Below, piece by piece: positions 26,891 through 36,138 of a stretch of 64,000 nucleotides of DNA; positions within the stretch are counted from its first letter, which is position 1, and each line of letters begins with the position of its first letter. Both the position numbers and the translations under genes were made by a program. The notes beneath the pieces were generated by a model. It did no database searches and had not been told where the DNA came from. It saw only the letters and a program-made list of their open reading frames with translations. The stretch is from an uncultured Eggerthellaceae bacterium. Its GTDB lineage: Bacteria > Actinomycetota > Coriobacteriia > Coriobacteriales > Eggerthellaceae. The stretch lies in assembly GCA_934617065.1 (NCBI GenBank), contig CAKTTY010000002.1:206725-270724 (forward strand). The letters run 5' to 3'.

Positions 26891-28144
26891 TTGACTGATG
26901 AGGAGTACATGCAGCGAGCTTTGGAGCTTGCTATGCGCGGTGCCGGATGGGTCAATCCCAATCCTCTTGTTGGAGCGGTTGTGGTGCGCGATGGTCGAAT
27001 TATCGGCGAAGGCTGGCATCCCGCTTTCGGCGAACTTCATGCGGAGCGCCAGGCTCTTGCCGATTGTCGTCAACGAGGTGAAGCCACCGAAGGTGCAACT
27101 ATCTACGTAACGCTCGAGCCTTGTTGCCATACCGGCAAAACGCCCCCGTGCACCGAGGCGCTGATAGAAGCGGGCATTGCCCGAGTGGTTATGGGTGCCC
27201 CCGATCCCAACCCCAAGGTTGATGGCGGCGGCGTTGCTCAGCTCCAGGCGGCGGGCATCGAAGTTGTCCAGGGCGTTTTGGTTAAGGAATGCCAAGAAAT
27301 CAACCGAGCGTTTTTCCATTACATCGAAACGGGAAAACCCTATGTCATCCTGAAGTATGCGATGACGCTCGATGGCAAGATCGCCACAAGGAGCGGCAAA
27401 TCGAAGTGGATTACGGGCGAGGAGGCTCGCAAGCGCGTTCATGCCGATCGTCAACGCTATGCCGCTATCATGGTGGGCGTCAACACCGTCATCAAGGACG
27501 ACCCATTGCTTACCTGCCGATTGGACAGCTTTGAATCTTCCGATGCAGAAGAGCTGCAAGTGGTTGATGAGTCCGATTTTGAGGATCTGCTTGAAAGGGA
27601 GATGGCGGAAGACGAGGCTGCTTTTGAGGCCGATCTAGAGGGTTGCGCTGACTCTACTCTGCGTGGATTCGGCACCTTTAAGCCCCGTTGCTCGAACCCT
27701 ATTCGCATCATTTGCGACACGCACTTGCGTACGCCGCTTGATTCTCAGGTAGTGAGGACGGCTGCGGAGATCCCCACGTACATAGCAACTTGCGAACGCG
27801 ATCTGGAAAAGCACTTGCCGTATCGCGAGCGGGAGTGCGACGTCATCGTGGTTCCCGAGGCGGCGGGTCATGTGGACATCGAGATCCTGATGGAAAAGCT
27901 CGGAGAGCTTGGTATCGATAGCGTGGTTGTCGAAGGTGGTGCAGAAATCAATTGGTCGGTTTTGGCCTATGAGGTGGTTTCTTGCGTGCAGGCCTACGTT
28001 GCCCCGAAGATCTTCGGTGGTGCAGCAGCGCCGAGCCCGGTAGGGGGATTTGGCGTCGAGGCTCCCAAGTACGCCATCGAGCTGTCTAGCCCGAAGGTGA
28101 CCCAGCTCGGTCAAGACCTGCTCATTGAATGCGAGGTGAAGTAA
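26891..28144 (+). CDS. ribD: Riboflavin biosynthesis deaminase/reductase RibD, TTG start
   Basis: Bifunctional enzyme carrying out the second and third steps of riboflavin synthesis. The N-terminal deaminase has the zinc motif HAERQAL (His50) and PCCHTGKTPPC (from Pro77). The C-terminal reductase has TLDGKIATRSGKSKWITG, IMVGVNTVIKDDPLLTCR and VVEGGAEINWS. The 417-residue form starts at TTG 26891, nine bases after AAAGGAGGT; ATG 26909 is an alternative. Odd: residues about 213-265 form a strongly acidic insertion after LLTCRL that other RibD proteins lack. The stop abuts ribE. Confidence 0.93.
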   Translation: MTDEEYMQRALELAMRGAGWVNPNPLVGAVVVRDGRIIGEGWHPAFGELHAERQALADCRQRGEATEGATIYVTLEPCCHTGKTPPCTEALIEAGIARVVMGAPDPNPKVDGGGVAQLQAAGIEVVQGVLVKECQEINRAFFHYIETGKPYVILKYAMTLDGKIATRSGKSKWITGEEARKRVHADRQRYAAIMVGVNTVIKDDPLLTCRLDSFESSDAEELQVVDESDFEDLLEREMAEDEAAFEADLEGCADSTLRGFGTFKPRCSNPIRIICDTHLRTPLDSQVVRTAAEIPTYIATCERDLEKHLPYRERECDVIVVPEAAGHVDIEILMEKLGELGIDSVVVEGGAEINWSVLAYEVVSCVQAYVAPKIFGGAAAPSPVGGFGVEAPKYAIELSSPKVTQLGQDLLIECEVK

Positions 28145-28864
28145 ATGTTCACTGGCATTGTAGAAGAAGTCGGCAAAGTGGCTTCCATTCGCAAAGGAGC
28201 CCATTCCTGTGTGCTTACCGTTGCAGCTTCGAAGGTGCTTGAGGATGTTCATCTGGGTGACAGCATTGCGACGAATGGGGTTTGCCTTACCGTGACCGAT
28301 TTTACGCGTAGCGGCTTTTCAGCTGATGTCATGCATGAAACCCTGAACCGTTCGTCTTTAGGTGCGCTGCGCCCGGGAAGCCCCGTGAACCTGGAACGCG
28401 CCATGCTCGCTGGTGGACGTTTCGGCGGTCACATTGTTTCAGGTCATATCGACGGTGTGGGTACCGTGAAAAGCATCGACGAGGATGACAATGCTGTGTG
28501 GTATCGCATTGGATGCGACGCTTCCATTCTGCGCTTTATTGTCGAAAAAGGCTCTATAGCCATAGATGGCATCAGTCTCACCGTCGCAAAAGTCGACTCT
28601 GAAAGCTTCAGCGTTTCCATCATTCCGCACACACGTGCACAGACCAATTTGGTCACCAAGCATGTGGGCGATGTGGTGAACCTCGAAAACGACTGTGTCG
28701 GCAAATACGTTGAACGCCTTCTGGCTTGTTCTCCGGAGCTTGCAGAGGAAACGGTCCGTCAATCTGCTTCGGTCGTAAGCCCCTATGTCGAGAAGGCAAA
28801 TGGGGCGGTATCGCAGAAGCAGGGCGGTATCACGAAAGAATTTTTGCTGAGCAATGGCTTTTAG
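28145..28864 (+). CDS. ribE: Riboflavin synthase, alpha chain
   Basis: Dismutates two molecules of 6,7-dimethyl-8-ribityllumazine to riboflavin. The 239-residue protein has two lumazine-binding repeats: MFTGIVEEVGKV with GVCLTVTDF, and GRFGGHIVSGHIDGVG with DGISLTVAKV. The C-terminal tail after about residue 200 is longer than usual. It starts immediately after ribD and is part of the FMN-regulated operon. Confidence 0.95.
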   Translation: MFTGIVEEVGKVASIRKGAHSCVLTVAASKVLEDVHLGDSIATNGVCLTVTDFTRSGFSADVMHETLNRSSLGALRPGSPVNLERAMLAGGRFGGHIVSGHIDGVGTVKSIDEDDNAVWYRIGCDASILRFIVEKGSIAIDGISLTVAKVDSESFSVSIIPHTRAQTNLVTKHVGDVVNLENDCVGKYVERLLACSPELAEETVRQSASVVSPYVEKANGAVSQKQGGITKEFLLSNGF

Positions 28865-28935
28865 CGGCTTGGCTCCTATAACAAAACAGGAAAAGCGCTT
28901 CCCCATTTAGGTGTGGGAGGCATGAGAGGATAGTA

Positions 28936-30144
28936 ATGTTCCAGTTCAGTACCATTGAAGAGGCTTTGGAGGATCTTCGCCAGGGAAAGGTGATCTTGTG
29001 CACCGATGATCCCGATCGCGAAAACGAGGGCGACTTCATCTGCGCCGCAGAATTCGCTACAACCGAAAACGTGAACTTCATGGCGAAATATGCAAAGGGC
29101 CTGATCTGTATGCCCATGAGCATCGATCTGTGCCGTAAGCTTATGTTCCCTCAGATGGTAACCACCAATACCGACAATCACGAAACGGCCTTTACTGTTT
29201 CGATCGATCACGTTGACACTACGACCGGCATTTCCGCCGAGGAGCGTGGCTACACGGCCCGAAAGTGCGTTGATGAGAATGCTCGTCCTGAGGATTTCCG
29301 CCGTCCTGGCCATATGTTCCCGCTGATGGCAAAGCCCAACGGCGTTCTTGAGCGCAACGGCCACACTGAGGCAACGGTAGACCTGATGCGTCTTGCCGGC
29401 TTGAAAGAGTGCGGCTTGTGCTGCGAGATCATGCGTGATGACGGCACGATGATGCGCACCCCCGAGCTTATCGAGCTCGCCGAGAAGTGGGATTTGAAGT
29501 TCATCTCGATTAAGGCTCTTCAGGATTACCGCAAGAAGCACGACAAGCTTGTAGAGCGTGTGGCCGACACCAAGATGCCCACCAAGTATGGCGACTTCCG
29601 TGCTTACGCTTACATCAACAAGCTCAATGGCGAGCACCATGTTGCCCTGGTTAAAGGCGATATCGCCGATGGGGAAGATCTGCTGGTTCGCGTTCACTCG
29701 GAATGCCTTACTGGCGATGCATTCGGTTCTTTGCGTTGCGATTGCGGTGATCAGTTCGCTTCCGCTATGCGCGCGGTTAACGAAGAGGGCCGCGGCGTGG
29801 TTCTGTATATGCGCCAGGAAGGTCGTGGCATCGGCCTGGTAAACAAGCTTCGCGCTTACGAGCTGCAAGATAAGGGCATGGATACGCTTGAAGCAAATCT
29901 TGCACTGGGCTTCAAGGGAGATGAGCGCGAGTACTTCATCGGAGCACAGATCCTGCGCGATCTGGGCGTGAAGACCATGCGCCTTCTGACCAATAACCCC
30001 GATAAGGTCTATCAGCTTTCTGAGTTTGGCCTTGAAATCACCGATCGCGTGCCGATTCAGATGCCCGCAACCGACCATGATCGCTTCTATCTGAAGACGA
30101 AGAAGGAAAAGATGGGCCATATCCTTGAATCTGTCGAGGAATAA
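28936..30144 (+). CDS. ribBA: DHBP synthase / GTP cyclohydrolase II
   Basis: Bifunctional enzyme making both riboflavin precursors. The N-terminal DHBP synthase domain shows [14 protein letters not shown] and [15 protein letters not shown]. The C-terminal GTP cyclohydrolase II has zinc ligands Cys257, Cys268 and Cys270 in [18 protein letters not shown], and the [20 protein letters not shown] loop. 402 residues, normal for the fusion. Its Shine-Dalgarno GAGAGGA is modest. Confidence 0.96.
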   Translation: MFQFSTIEEALEDLRQGKVILCTDDPDRENEGDFICAAEFATTENVNFMAKYAKGLICMPMSIDLCRKLMFPQMVTTNTDNHETAFTVSIDHVDTTTGISAEERGYTARKCVDENARPEDFRRPGHMFPLMAKPNGVLERNGHTEATVDLMRLAGLKECGLCCEIMRDDGTMMRTPELIELAEKWDLKFISIKALQDYRKKHDKLVERVADTKMPTKYGDFRAYAYINKLNGEHHVALVKGDIADGEDLLVRVHSECLTGDAFGSLRCDCGDQFASAMRAVNEEGRGVVLYMRQEGRGIGLVNKLRAYELQDKGMDTLEANLALGFKGDEREYFIGAQILRDLGVKTMRLLTNNPDKVYQLSEFGLEITDRVPIQMPATDHDRFYLKTKKEKMGHILESVEE

Positions 30145-30238
30145 CGGATCTAACTGCAGCAAATACGGGACTGCGTCCCGAAACGAATGGAATTAGCCCC
30201 AGGCACCAAAACGCTGGGGATAGCGAAAGGAAACGCAT

Positions 30239-30706
30239 ATGAACACTCTCGAAGGAAAGCTCGTATCTGAGGGCATCAAGGTTGGCATTGTGGCTGCTCG
30301 TTTCAACGAGTTCATCACCTCAAAGCTGATCGGTGGCGCAATGGATGGCTTGCTCCGTCATGACGTCAAGGACGAAGACGTGGATATCGCATGGGTTCCC
30401 GGCGCATTCGAGATTCCGCTGGTTGCCCAGAAGATGGCCGAATCGGGCAAGTACGATGCCGTTATCTGCCTGGGTGCAGTAATCCGCGGTGCAACGTCTC
30501 ACTACGATCTGGTCTGCAACGAGGCTGCCAAGGGTGTTGCTCAGGTTGGTTTGAAGACCGGTGTGCCCGTGCTCTTCGGCGTGGTAACCACCGACACCAT
30601 CGAGCAGGCAATCGAGCGTGCTGGCACGAAGGCTGGCAACAAGGGCTTCGATTGCGCAACGAGCGCCATTGAAATGGTGAACCTTATCAAGACGATCGAG
30701 GCATAA
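30239..30706 (+). CDS. ribH: 6,7-dimethyl-8-ribityllumazine synthase
   Basis: Condenses the pyrimidinedione and DHBP to lumazine; forms large icosahedral or pentameric shells in relatives. The 155-residue product has [45 protein letters not shown] and [17 protein letters not shown]. The upstream gap (30145-30238) has two small hairpins, CGGGAC/GTCCCG and CCCCAG/CTGGGG. It is the last gene of the riboflavin operon. Confidence 0.96.
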   Translation: MNTLEGKLVSEGIKVGIVAARFNEFITSKLIGGAMDGLLRHDVKDEDVDIAWVPGAFEIPLVAQKMAESGKYDAVICLGAVIRGATSHYDLVCNEAAKGVAQVGLKTGVPVLFGVVTTDTIEQAIERAGTKAGNKGFDCATSAIEMVNLIKTIEA

Positions 30707-30720
30707 CGTCAAAACTGGTG

Positions 30721-30807
30721 CGACCCCACTCCGTTGTGTGGCCGCACCCATTTCTCGATATCAAAGAAATGGGTGCGGTTCACCGTTGGAGCTGGGGTCG
30801 TTTTTTT
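30721..30807 (+). terminator. Nested double-palindrome terminator after ribH
   Basis: An outer 12-bp stem (30721-30732 with 30788-30800, one bulge) encloses a second 14-bp perfect stem (30742-30755 with 30765-30778, nine-base loop). Seven T residues follow. This is far longer than the other terminators here. Confidence 0.85.
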
Positions 30808-30873
30808 GTTTAGAAACACGGCAACAAGTATTCTGTATTAATAGTATTTCGCCGCTGCAACGAAGGAGCTGAT

Positions 30874-32550
30874 ATGTCTTTGTTGATTCGTCCTCTTCCT
30901 ATGGGGAAGGCAAGATTGCGTAATCGCTTGGTAATGCCCCCGATGGCTACCGAGAAATCGGAGGGGCAGGGCAAGGTGAGCGATGCTCTGTGCGAGTGTT
31001 ACGACGAAAAGACGAAGGGCGGCTATTTCGGTTTGGTGGTCGCTGAGCACAGCTACATTTGCAAGGAAGGCCAGGCGAGCAAAGGGCAGGTTTCCTTTTC
31101 CTCGGACGATGATGTTCCTGGTCTGAAAAGGCTTGTTGAGGTTATCCATCGTAATGGCTGTAAGGTGGTAGCGCAGATCAACCATGCTGGTGGTAAGTCA
31201 ATTTCCGCCCTAGGTGGCGAGTCTTTGACCGCGCCTGCCCCAAGCGCAATGCCCTACACCACAACAAGAGGGGAAGCGGTGCAGGCGCATTCTATGACCC
31301 AACAGGAAATTGACCAGGTTGTTGCCGATTTTGCGTCTGCGGCGCGTCGTGCCAAAGAGGCTGGTTTCGATGGCGTTGAGATCCATTCGGCGCATGGGTA
31401 TCTTCTGAGTCAGTTCTATTCCCCGATAACCAATAAGCGCACCGACGACTATTCGGGCGCAAGCATAGCGGGCCGAACTCGCTTGCATTGTCGGGTCATT
31501 GAAGCGGTCCGTAGCGAGGTGGGACCCGATTATCTGTTGGCGCTTCGCCTGGGTGCCTGCGACTATGAAGAGGGCGGAGCAACAAGAGAAGATGCTGTTG
31601 CGGCATGCAAGATATTCGAAGAAGCGGGAGTAGACCTACTGGATATTTCGGGTGGCTTATGTGGTTACCGCGGTGACGGCTCTAAGGCCGAAGGCTATTT
31701 CGGCGAAGATTCGGCTGCTGTTCGCGCAGCGGTAACGGTCCCTGTAATTGTGACCGGTGGCGTGAGGACCCTAGAAGGCGCCGAACGCATACTGGAGAGG
31801 GGCCAAGCCGATTTAGTGGGCGTGGGTCGCGCTGTTCTGAAAGATTCCCTATGGGCAAAAAATGCTATTGAGCTTGCGGGTGGTACCAGCGTTAAGGGAA
31901 CAGTGTTCTTCGATTTCGATGGGACCCTTCATGACAGTATGGCGATCTATGGTCCTGCATTTCGCAAAGCATATGCTTGGCTGGTTGCTGAAGGCCACAT
32001 GCCGCCGCAAGAATTTACCGATGAATGGATCAGCAAGTGGCTTGGCTGGACTACGGAAGCTATGTGGACCACGTTTGCTCCCAACCTTTCCGAAGTAATA
32101 TGGCGCCAGGCGGCGGAAATCGTGGGAAATGAAATGGATCGCCTTACCGAGGAAGGCAAGGCTCGATTGTTCCCGGGAGTACCCGAAATGCTCGATGAGC
32201 TCTGCTCGGATGGTTACGAACTCGCATTTATCAGCAATTGCCGCACCCGCTATTGCGAGGTGCATCGTGCGATGTTTGGCTTGGATGCTTGGTTTGACGC
32301 CTATTATTGCGCTGAAGATTTTGGCGAAATGCCGAAATGGCAGATATATCAGCAGGTAGCGGAGCGTCATGCCGTCCCTCGTGTGATGGTAGGGGACCGC
32401 TTCCACGATGGGGAAGTGGCAACAAAGGCGAACATTCCCTTCATCGGTTGCACGTATGGTTTTGGTGCCGATGAAGAGCTGGAAATGGCGAAGGCATGCG
32501 TTTCGGCACCTGAGGAAATTCCCGGTGCCGTTCAGGAGGTCCTTTCATGA
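30874..32550 (+). CDS. Old-yellow-enzyme flavin oxidoreductase fused to HAD hydrolase
   Basis: A single 558-codon frame. Residues 1-335 form an FMN-binding NADH:flavin oxidoreductase barrel: KVVAQINHAGGKS, VEIHSAHGYLLSQFYSP, NKRTDDYSG, and the phosphate site VTGGVRTLEG...VGVGRAVLKD. No iron-sulfur or second FAD domain follows, unlike dienoyl-CoA reductase. Instead residues 345-558 are a haloacid-dehalogenase phosphatase with motif I DFDGTLHDS (Asp347), ISNCRTR and MVGDRFHDGEVA. No stop or frameshift separates the domains. Substrates are unknown. GAAGGAG precedes the ATG; the gene's end overlaps the next start by four bases. Confidence 0.9.
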   Translation: MSLLIRPLPMGKARLRNRLVMPPMATEKSEGQGKVSDALCECYDEKTKGGYFGLVVAEHSYICKEGQASKGQVSFSSDDDVPGLKRLVEVIHRNGCKVVAQINHAGGKSISALGGESLTAPAPSAMPYTTTRGEAVQAHSMTQQEIDQVVADFASAARRAKEAGFDGVEIHSAHGYLLSQFYSPITNKRTDDYSGASIAGRTRLHCRVIEAVRSEVGPDYLLALRLGACDYEEGGATREDAVAACKIFEEAGVDLLDISGGLCGYRGDGSKAEGYFGEDSAAVRAAVTVPVIVTGGVRTLEGAERILERGQADLVGVGRAVLKDSLWAKNAIELAGGTSVKGTVFFDFDGTLHDSMAIYGPAFRKAYAWLVAEGHMPPQEFTDEWISKWLGWTTEAMWTTFAPNLSEVIWRQAAEIVGNEMDRLTEEGKARLFPGVPEMLDELCSDGYELAFISNCRTRYCEVHRAMFGLDAWFDAYYCAEDFGEMPKWQIYQQVAERHAVPRVMVGDRFHDGEVATKANIPFIGCTYGFGADEELEMAKACVSAPEEIPGAVQEVLS

Positions 32551-33431
32551 AATACTGCATTCACTGTGGGGCGGAACTGGAAGACGAAGACAGATTTTGC
32601 GTACATTGCGGCTTGGCTCAAACTCCCGCCTCTGGGCCTACTTGCCAGCAGGAGCCTGCTGATCAAGCGCCCGCCTCGTCGGCTCAGGCGGCGGTATCTG
32701 CTCCCGCTGTGGCAAACAGGAAGCCGGTCAACAAAGCGGTGGTTGTTCTTTCTGTGGTCCTGGGCGTTGCGTTGGCGGTTATTGTTTGTTTGGTATTGGT
32801 TATGCGTCCCGCTTCGAATGAGACGGAAGCTCCCTCCTCCAATGTCGCCTCGCAGCAGACCGACGATTCCGACAGCAACGCATCTTCTCATGACTCTGCG
32901 GGCTCCGACTCCTCTGCTGCCCATAAGAAGGAGAGCTCTTCGACGCAGACCGAAGTTTCGGTTCGTGCATTGTCGGATTTCTCCGGGAATATGGGTGCGT
33001 GCCTCTTGAGCAGCTATTCTGCCTCTTCTGTTCTTCCCGCAAGCGAATACGGTACGTACGTTGCAAGCAACTTAAGCGATGGAGATTGGAGCACCGCCTG
33101 GGTTGAGGGCTCGTCCGGATCGGGGGCCGGTCAAAGTGTAACGATGTCTCGCGCTTCTGGTAGCAAGGCATCGGTAAGCTGTTTGGAACTGGTGGCTGGT
33201 TACGGTAAATCAACCGACATCTATTACAAGAATGCACGCCCGAAGCAGGTTTCTTTGATTGCCGATTCGGGTGAGGTGGTAGCGCAGGTAACGCTTGCCG
33301 ACTCATATCGAGTGGTTCAATCGATTAGCTTCCCGGCGGTGAGCACCTCTTCGATCACCCTGAGGATCGATTCGGTGTACGAAGGCAATAAGTACGACGA
33401 TTGTGCAATTTCAGAAATGAGATGTTTCTAG
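32547..33431 (+). CDS. Zinc-ribbon, single-TM protein with NADase-type glycan-binding domain
   Basis: A 294-residue membrane-anchored protein. The N-terminus is a double-CxxC zinc ribbon (CIHC...CVHCG, residues 4-22), then a Pro/Ala linker, one membrane helix (about 70-92), and a Ser-rich spacer. The C-terminal beta domain (about 150-294) with ASNLSDGDWSTAWVEG resembles the discoidin-like glycan-binding domain seen in NAD-glycohydrolase-type exported proteins. The start overlaps the upstream OYE-HAD stop (ATGA), so the two are likely co-translated. Role unknown; cell-surface binding is inferred. Confidence 0.82.
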   Translation: MKYCIHCGAELEDEDRFCVHCGLAQTPASGPTCQQEPADQAPASSAQAAVSAPAVANRKPVNKAVVVLSVVLGVALAVIVCLVLVMRPASNETEAPSSNVASQQTDDSDSNASSHDSAGSDSSAAHKKESSSTQTEVSVRALSDFSGNMGACLLSSYSASSVLPASEYGTYVASNLSDGDWSTAWVEGSSGSGAGQSVTMSRASGSKASVSCLELVAGYGKSTDIYYKNARPKQVSLIADSGEVVAQVTLADSYRVVQSISFPAVSTSSITLRIDSVYEGNKYDDCAISEMRCF

Positions 33432-33602
33432 CGGGGGAGGAAGTTGCCGTTCACTCCCAATACGATGCGGAGCTTTGCGTTTAAGTCCTAATAGTTCGAC
33501 TTCTTTTGCGAGCGACGCAGGCAACATCTATACTAAAAAGGATTGGTAGACCTTGCGGGTGCAAGACGCATTCGCTTTGTAAGGCAGATGGAAGGAAGCA
33601 TG

Positions 33603-34892
33603 ATGCCCACTTACGCGGAACTGGGGAAGGAAGAGCTCACTACGCTCAAAACCGCACTCACCGAAGAATACGAAACCTATAAAGCTCAGGGGTTGTCCCT
33701 GAACATGGCGCGCGGTAAGCCGGGCTCCGACCAGCTCGATTTGAGCATGCCCATGTTGGACATCCTGCCTTCTTCCAATGATTGCAAGGCCGAAAACGGT
33801 ACCGATATTCGCAACTACGGTGTAGTTGATGGTCTGCCGGAGGCCAAGAAGCTCATGGCTTCCATGCTCGATGACGAAGCGGAGAACACCATCGTTTTCG
33901 GCAATTCCAGCCTGAACATTATGTACGACACCATCATGCGTTGCTGGGTGTTTGGCACGCTTGGCGCTACTCCCTGGAGCCAGCTGGACAAGGTAAAGTT
34001 CGTTTGTCCCGTTCCTGGTTACGACCGTCACTTTGGTGTTACCGAGGCGTTTGGCATTGAGATGGTTACCGTTCCCATGACCGACGAAGGCCCCGATATG
34101 GACGCCGTTGAGGAACTGGTTGCCAACGATTCGGCATTCAAGGGCATTTGGTGCGTTCCCAAGTACTCCAATCCTGGCGGCGTTACCTATTCCGATGAGG
34201 TAGTGCGTCGACTTGCTTCCATGAAATGCGCTGCTGAAGATTTCCGTATTTTCTGGGATAACGCCTATACCGTGCATCATCTTTATGACGATGTGGCACA
34301 GCAGGATCAGCTTCTCGATATTGCCAAGGCCTGCACCGAGGCTGGCAATCCCAACCGTTACTTCAAATTTGCTTCCACTTCCAAGGTAACGTTCCCCGGT
34401 GCAGGCGTTGCCGCTATGGCTGCAAGCCCGGAAAACGTTGCTGAAATCAAGAAGCGCATGGGCGTTCAGACCATCGGCCACGACAAGCTGAATCAGATGC
34501 GCCACGTTCGTTTCCTCAAGGATGCTGACGGCATCGCTGCCCACATGGCAAAGCACGCTTCCATCATCCGCCCGAAGTTCGAGCTGGTTCTGAAGATGCT
34601 GGAAGAAGGCTTGGCTGGCACGGGTTGTGGTTCTTGGAGCAATCCTCGCGGAGGTTACTTCGTTTCGTTCGATGCTCCTGAAGGAACCGCAAAGCACATT
34701 GTTGCTATGGCTAAGGAAGCTGGCGTTACCATGACGGGCGCCGGCGCTACCTATCCCTACAAGAACGATCCCAGGGATTCCAACATCCGTATCGCTCCTA
34801 CTCTTCCTCCGCTGGAAGAGCTCGAGTCGGCACTGAAGGTATTTGTTTGTTGCGTTAAGCTTGCTTCCGTGGAAAAGCTCCTCGAGGCATAA
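33603..34892 (+). CDS. PLP-dependent aminotransferase (PF12897-like)
   Basis: Class I/II-fold aminotransferase of 429 residues, resembling the aspartate-aminotransferase-like group that begins with a YKAQGLSLNMARGKPGSDQL stretch. The PLP lysine is in FKFASTSKVTFPGAG, and the phosphate/substrate Arg region is DSNIRIAPTLPPLEEL. The donor and acceptor are not evident. ATG 33603 is chosen because GGAAGGAAG sits at suitable spacing; ATG 33600 and 33588 are in frame. It is a single gene with its own terminator. Confidence 0.88.
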   Translation: MPTYAELGKEELTTLKTALTEEYETYKAQGLSLNMARGKPGSDQLDLSMPMLDILPSSNDCKAENGTDIRNYGVVDGLPEAKKLMASMLDDEAENTIVFGNSSLNIMYDTIMRCWVFGTLGATPWSQLDKVKFVCPVPGYDRHFGVTEAFGIEMVTVPMTDEGPDMDAVEELVANDSAFKGIWCVPKYSNPGGVTYSDEVVRRLASMKCAAEDFRIFWDNAYTVHHLYDDVAQQDQLLDIAKACTEAGNPNRYFKFASTSKVTFPGAGVAAMAASPENVAEIKKRMGVQTIGHDKLNQMRHVRFLKDADGIAAHMAKHASIIRPKFELVLKMLEEGLAGTGCGSWSNPRGGYFVSFDAPEGTAKHIVAMAKEAGVTMTGAGATYPYKNDPRDSNIRIAPTLPPLEELESALKVFVCCVKLASVEKLLEA

Positions 34893-34917
34893 GCGAAAAC
34901 ATAGCCAGCACTCATCA

Positions 34918-34947
34918 AGCGCGCTCCTGTTGGGGCGCGCTTTTTTT
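34918..34947 (+). terminator. Terminator after the aminotransferase gene
   Basis: A 7-10 bp stem AGCGCGC/GCGCGCT with seven T residues. Confidence 0.9.
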
Positions 34948-35047
34948 GCATTCTGGCGCGGCAAGTATCAGGTATTGAAGTTACAGGTTTCTGTGGGTTC
35001 TGCGGTTCGAGCAAGAGTAAGCTTAGAGAGAAAGAAAGAGGGCTGAA

Positions 35048-35941
35048 ATGAAAATCGATCGCAGCAAAGTCCAGCAGGCATTCTCCGATTACGTTGAGGC
35101 ATACGATTCCTGCAATCAGCGCATAGCATTGAAGATCGAGCACTCAAAACGGGTTGCCGGTTTATGCGAGCGGATTGCCGAGAGCAATGGTTTGAAACAG
35201 GACGATCTTGACCTGGCGTGGACGATTGGACTGCTGCACGATATGGGTCGATTCGAACAGCTGCGCCGTTGGGGCACGTTTTCGGATGCGCGTTCAACTA
35301 ATCATGCCAAATTGGGAGCAGAGGTGCTGTTTAGCCAACCTGCTGGGATGCCCCCATTCGAAGTTGTTCCCGAATCGTCTGGCGAGAGGGTTTCACGTCG
35401 AAATCCCGGCATAGCTCTTTTTGCTGGGCTCGCCCCTGGCAAGGTGCGCATGAGAGATTTTGTCGAGGGATCCAAGGAAGATCAGCTGATCCGTGCCGCG
35501 ATAGCTACTCATGGCGACTATCGCCTTCCCGACGATTTGCCTGATAGAACGCGGCGCTTCTGCAACATTGTGCGCGATGCCGACAAACTCGATATCCTTC
35601 ACACCATCAGCCTTAGTGATGCAGATACTATTCTGGGCGTTTCTCTCGACGCATTGCGCCAAAGCAGGCTTTCCTCCTCGGTGCTCGAGGCGTTTGCCGA
35701 GCGTCGTTGCGTAAAGCGTAATGATCGGGTTTTCCCTGCCGATTACGTTGTGGGTTTTCTTTGCTTCGCCTTTGAGCTTACCTATGCTGAGAGCCGTAAG
35801 ATTTTGGTGGAGCAAGGCGAAATCTTCGAAATTGCAAAGAAGCCCTTGAGGTTAGAAGAAGGCTTTTCCAACGAAAGAACCAAAGCGGAGTTCGAGCGTA
35901 TGGAAAACGAACTGCGTGTTTGGCTGAAGCGCAACTGCTAG
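35048..35941 (+). CDS. HD-domain phosphohydrolase
   Basis: A 297-residue cytosolic HD-superfamily metal-dependent phosphohydrolase. The metal ligands appear as His32 (EHSKRVAGL), His64-Asp65 (GLLHDMGRFEQ) and a later DADKLD. An ATHGD segment supplies another His. The substrate (a nucleotide or alarmone) is unknown. The last 24 codons and the spacer behind them are duplicated at 41866-41998 with only synonymous coding changes, so this gene marks the left edge of an apparent insertion. A GAGAAAG element precedes the ATG. Confidence 0.9.
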   Translation: MKIDRSKVQQAFSDYVEAYDSCNQRIALKIEHSKRVAGLCERIAESNGLKQDDLDLAWTIGLLHDMGRFEQLRRWGTFSDARSTNHAKLGAEVLFSQPAGMPPFEVVPESSGERVSRRNPGIALFAGLAPGKVRMRDFVEGSKEDQLIRAAIATHGDYRLPDDLPDRTRRFCNIVRDADKLDILHTISLSDADTILGVSLDALRQSRLSSSVLEAFAERRCVKRNDRVFPADYVVGFLCFAFELTYAESRKILVEQGEIFEIAKKPLRLEEGFSNERTKAEFERMENELRVWLKRNC

Positions 35942-35999
35942 GGTTCCGTTACCGAAAAAGCCGTCTCAGTACTTCGTTAACCCAATCGAATCATGCTTG
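35867..35999 (+). repeat. Direct repeat, left copy (HD gene 3' end plus spacer)
   Basis: 133 bases, identical to 41866-41998 except for seven substitutions. The first 75 bases are codons 274-297 and the stop of the HD gene; the three differences there (GAA/GAG, CGT/CGC, TGC/TGT) are synonymous. After the repeat both copies continue to an ATAAT. Confidence 0.95.
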
Positions 36000-36051
36000 A
36001 TAATGGGCTCTATGAACAATTGGCCGAGGTGTGCTTTGCGAAAATAGAGAT

Positions 36052-36092
36052 GCGCGCCGACTATCGGGATCAGGGGGGGATCGTCGGCGCGC
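36052..36092 (-). terminator. Probable terminator of the CoA-transferase operon
   Basis: A perfect 10-bp stem GCGCGCCGAC/GTCGGCGCGC with a 21-base loop. On the minus strand it is followed by a weak T-rich stretch (TCTCTATTTT). Confidence 0.6.
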
Positions 36093-36138
36093 TATAAAGG
36101 AGAGAATCGCAATTGAGTGCATTGCGAACGTAAGAGGG

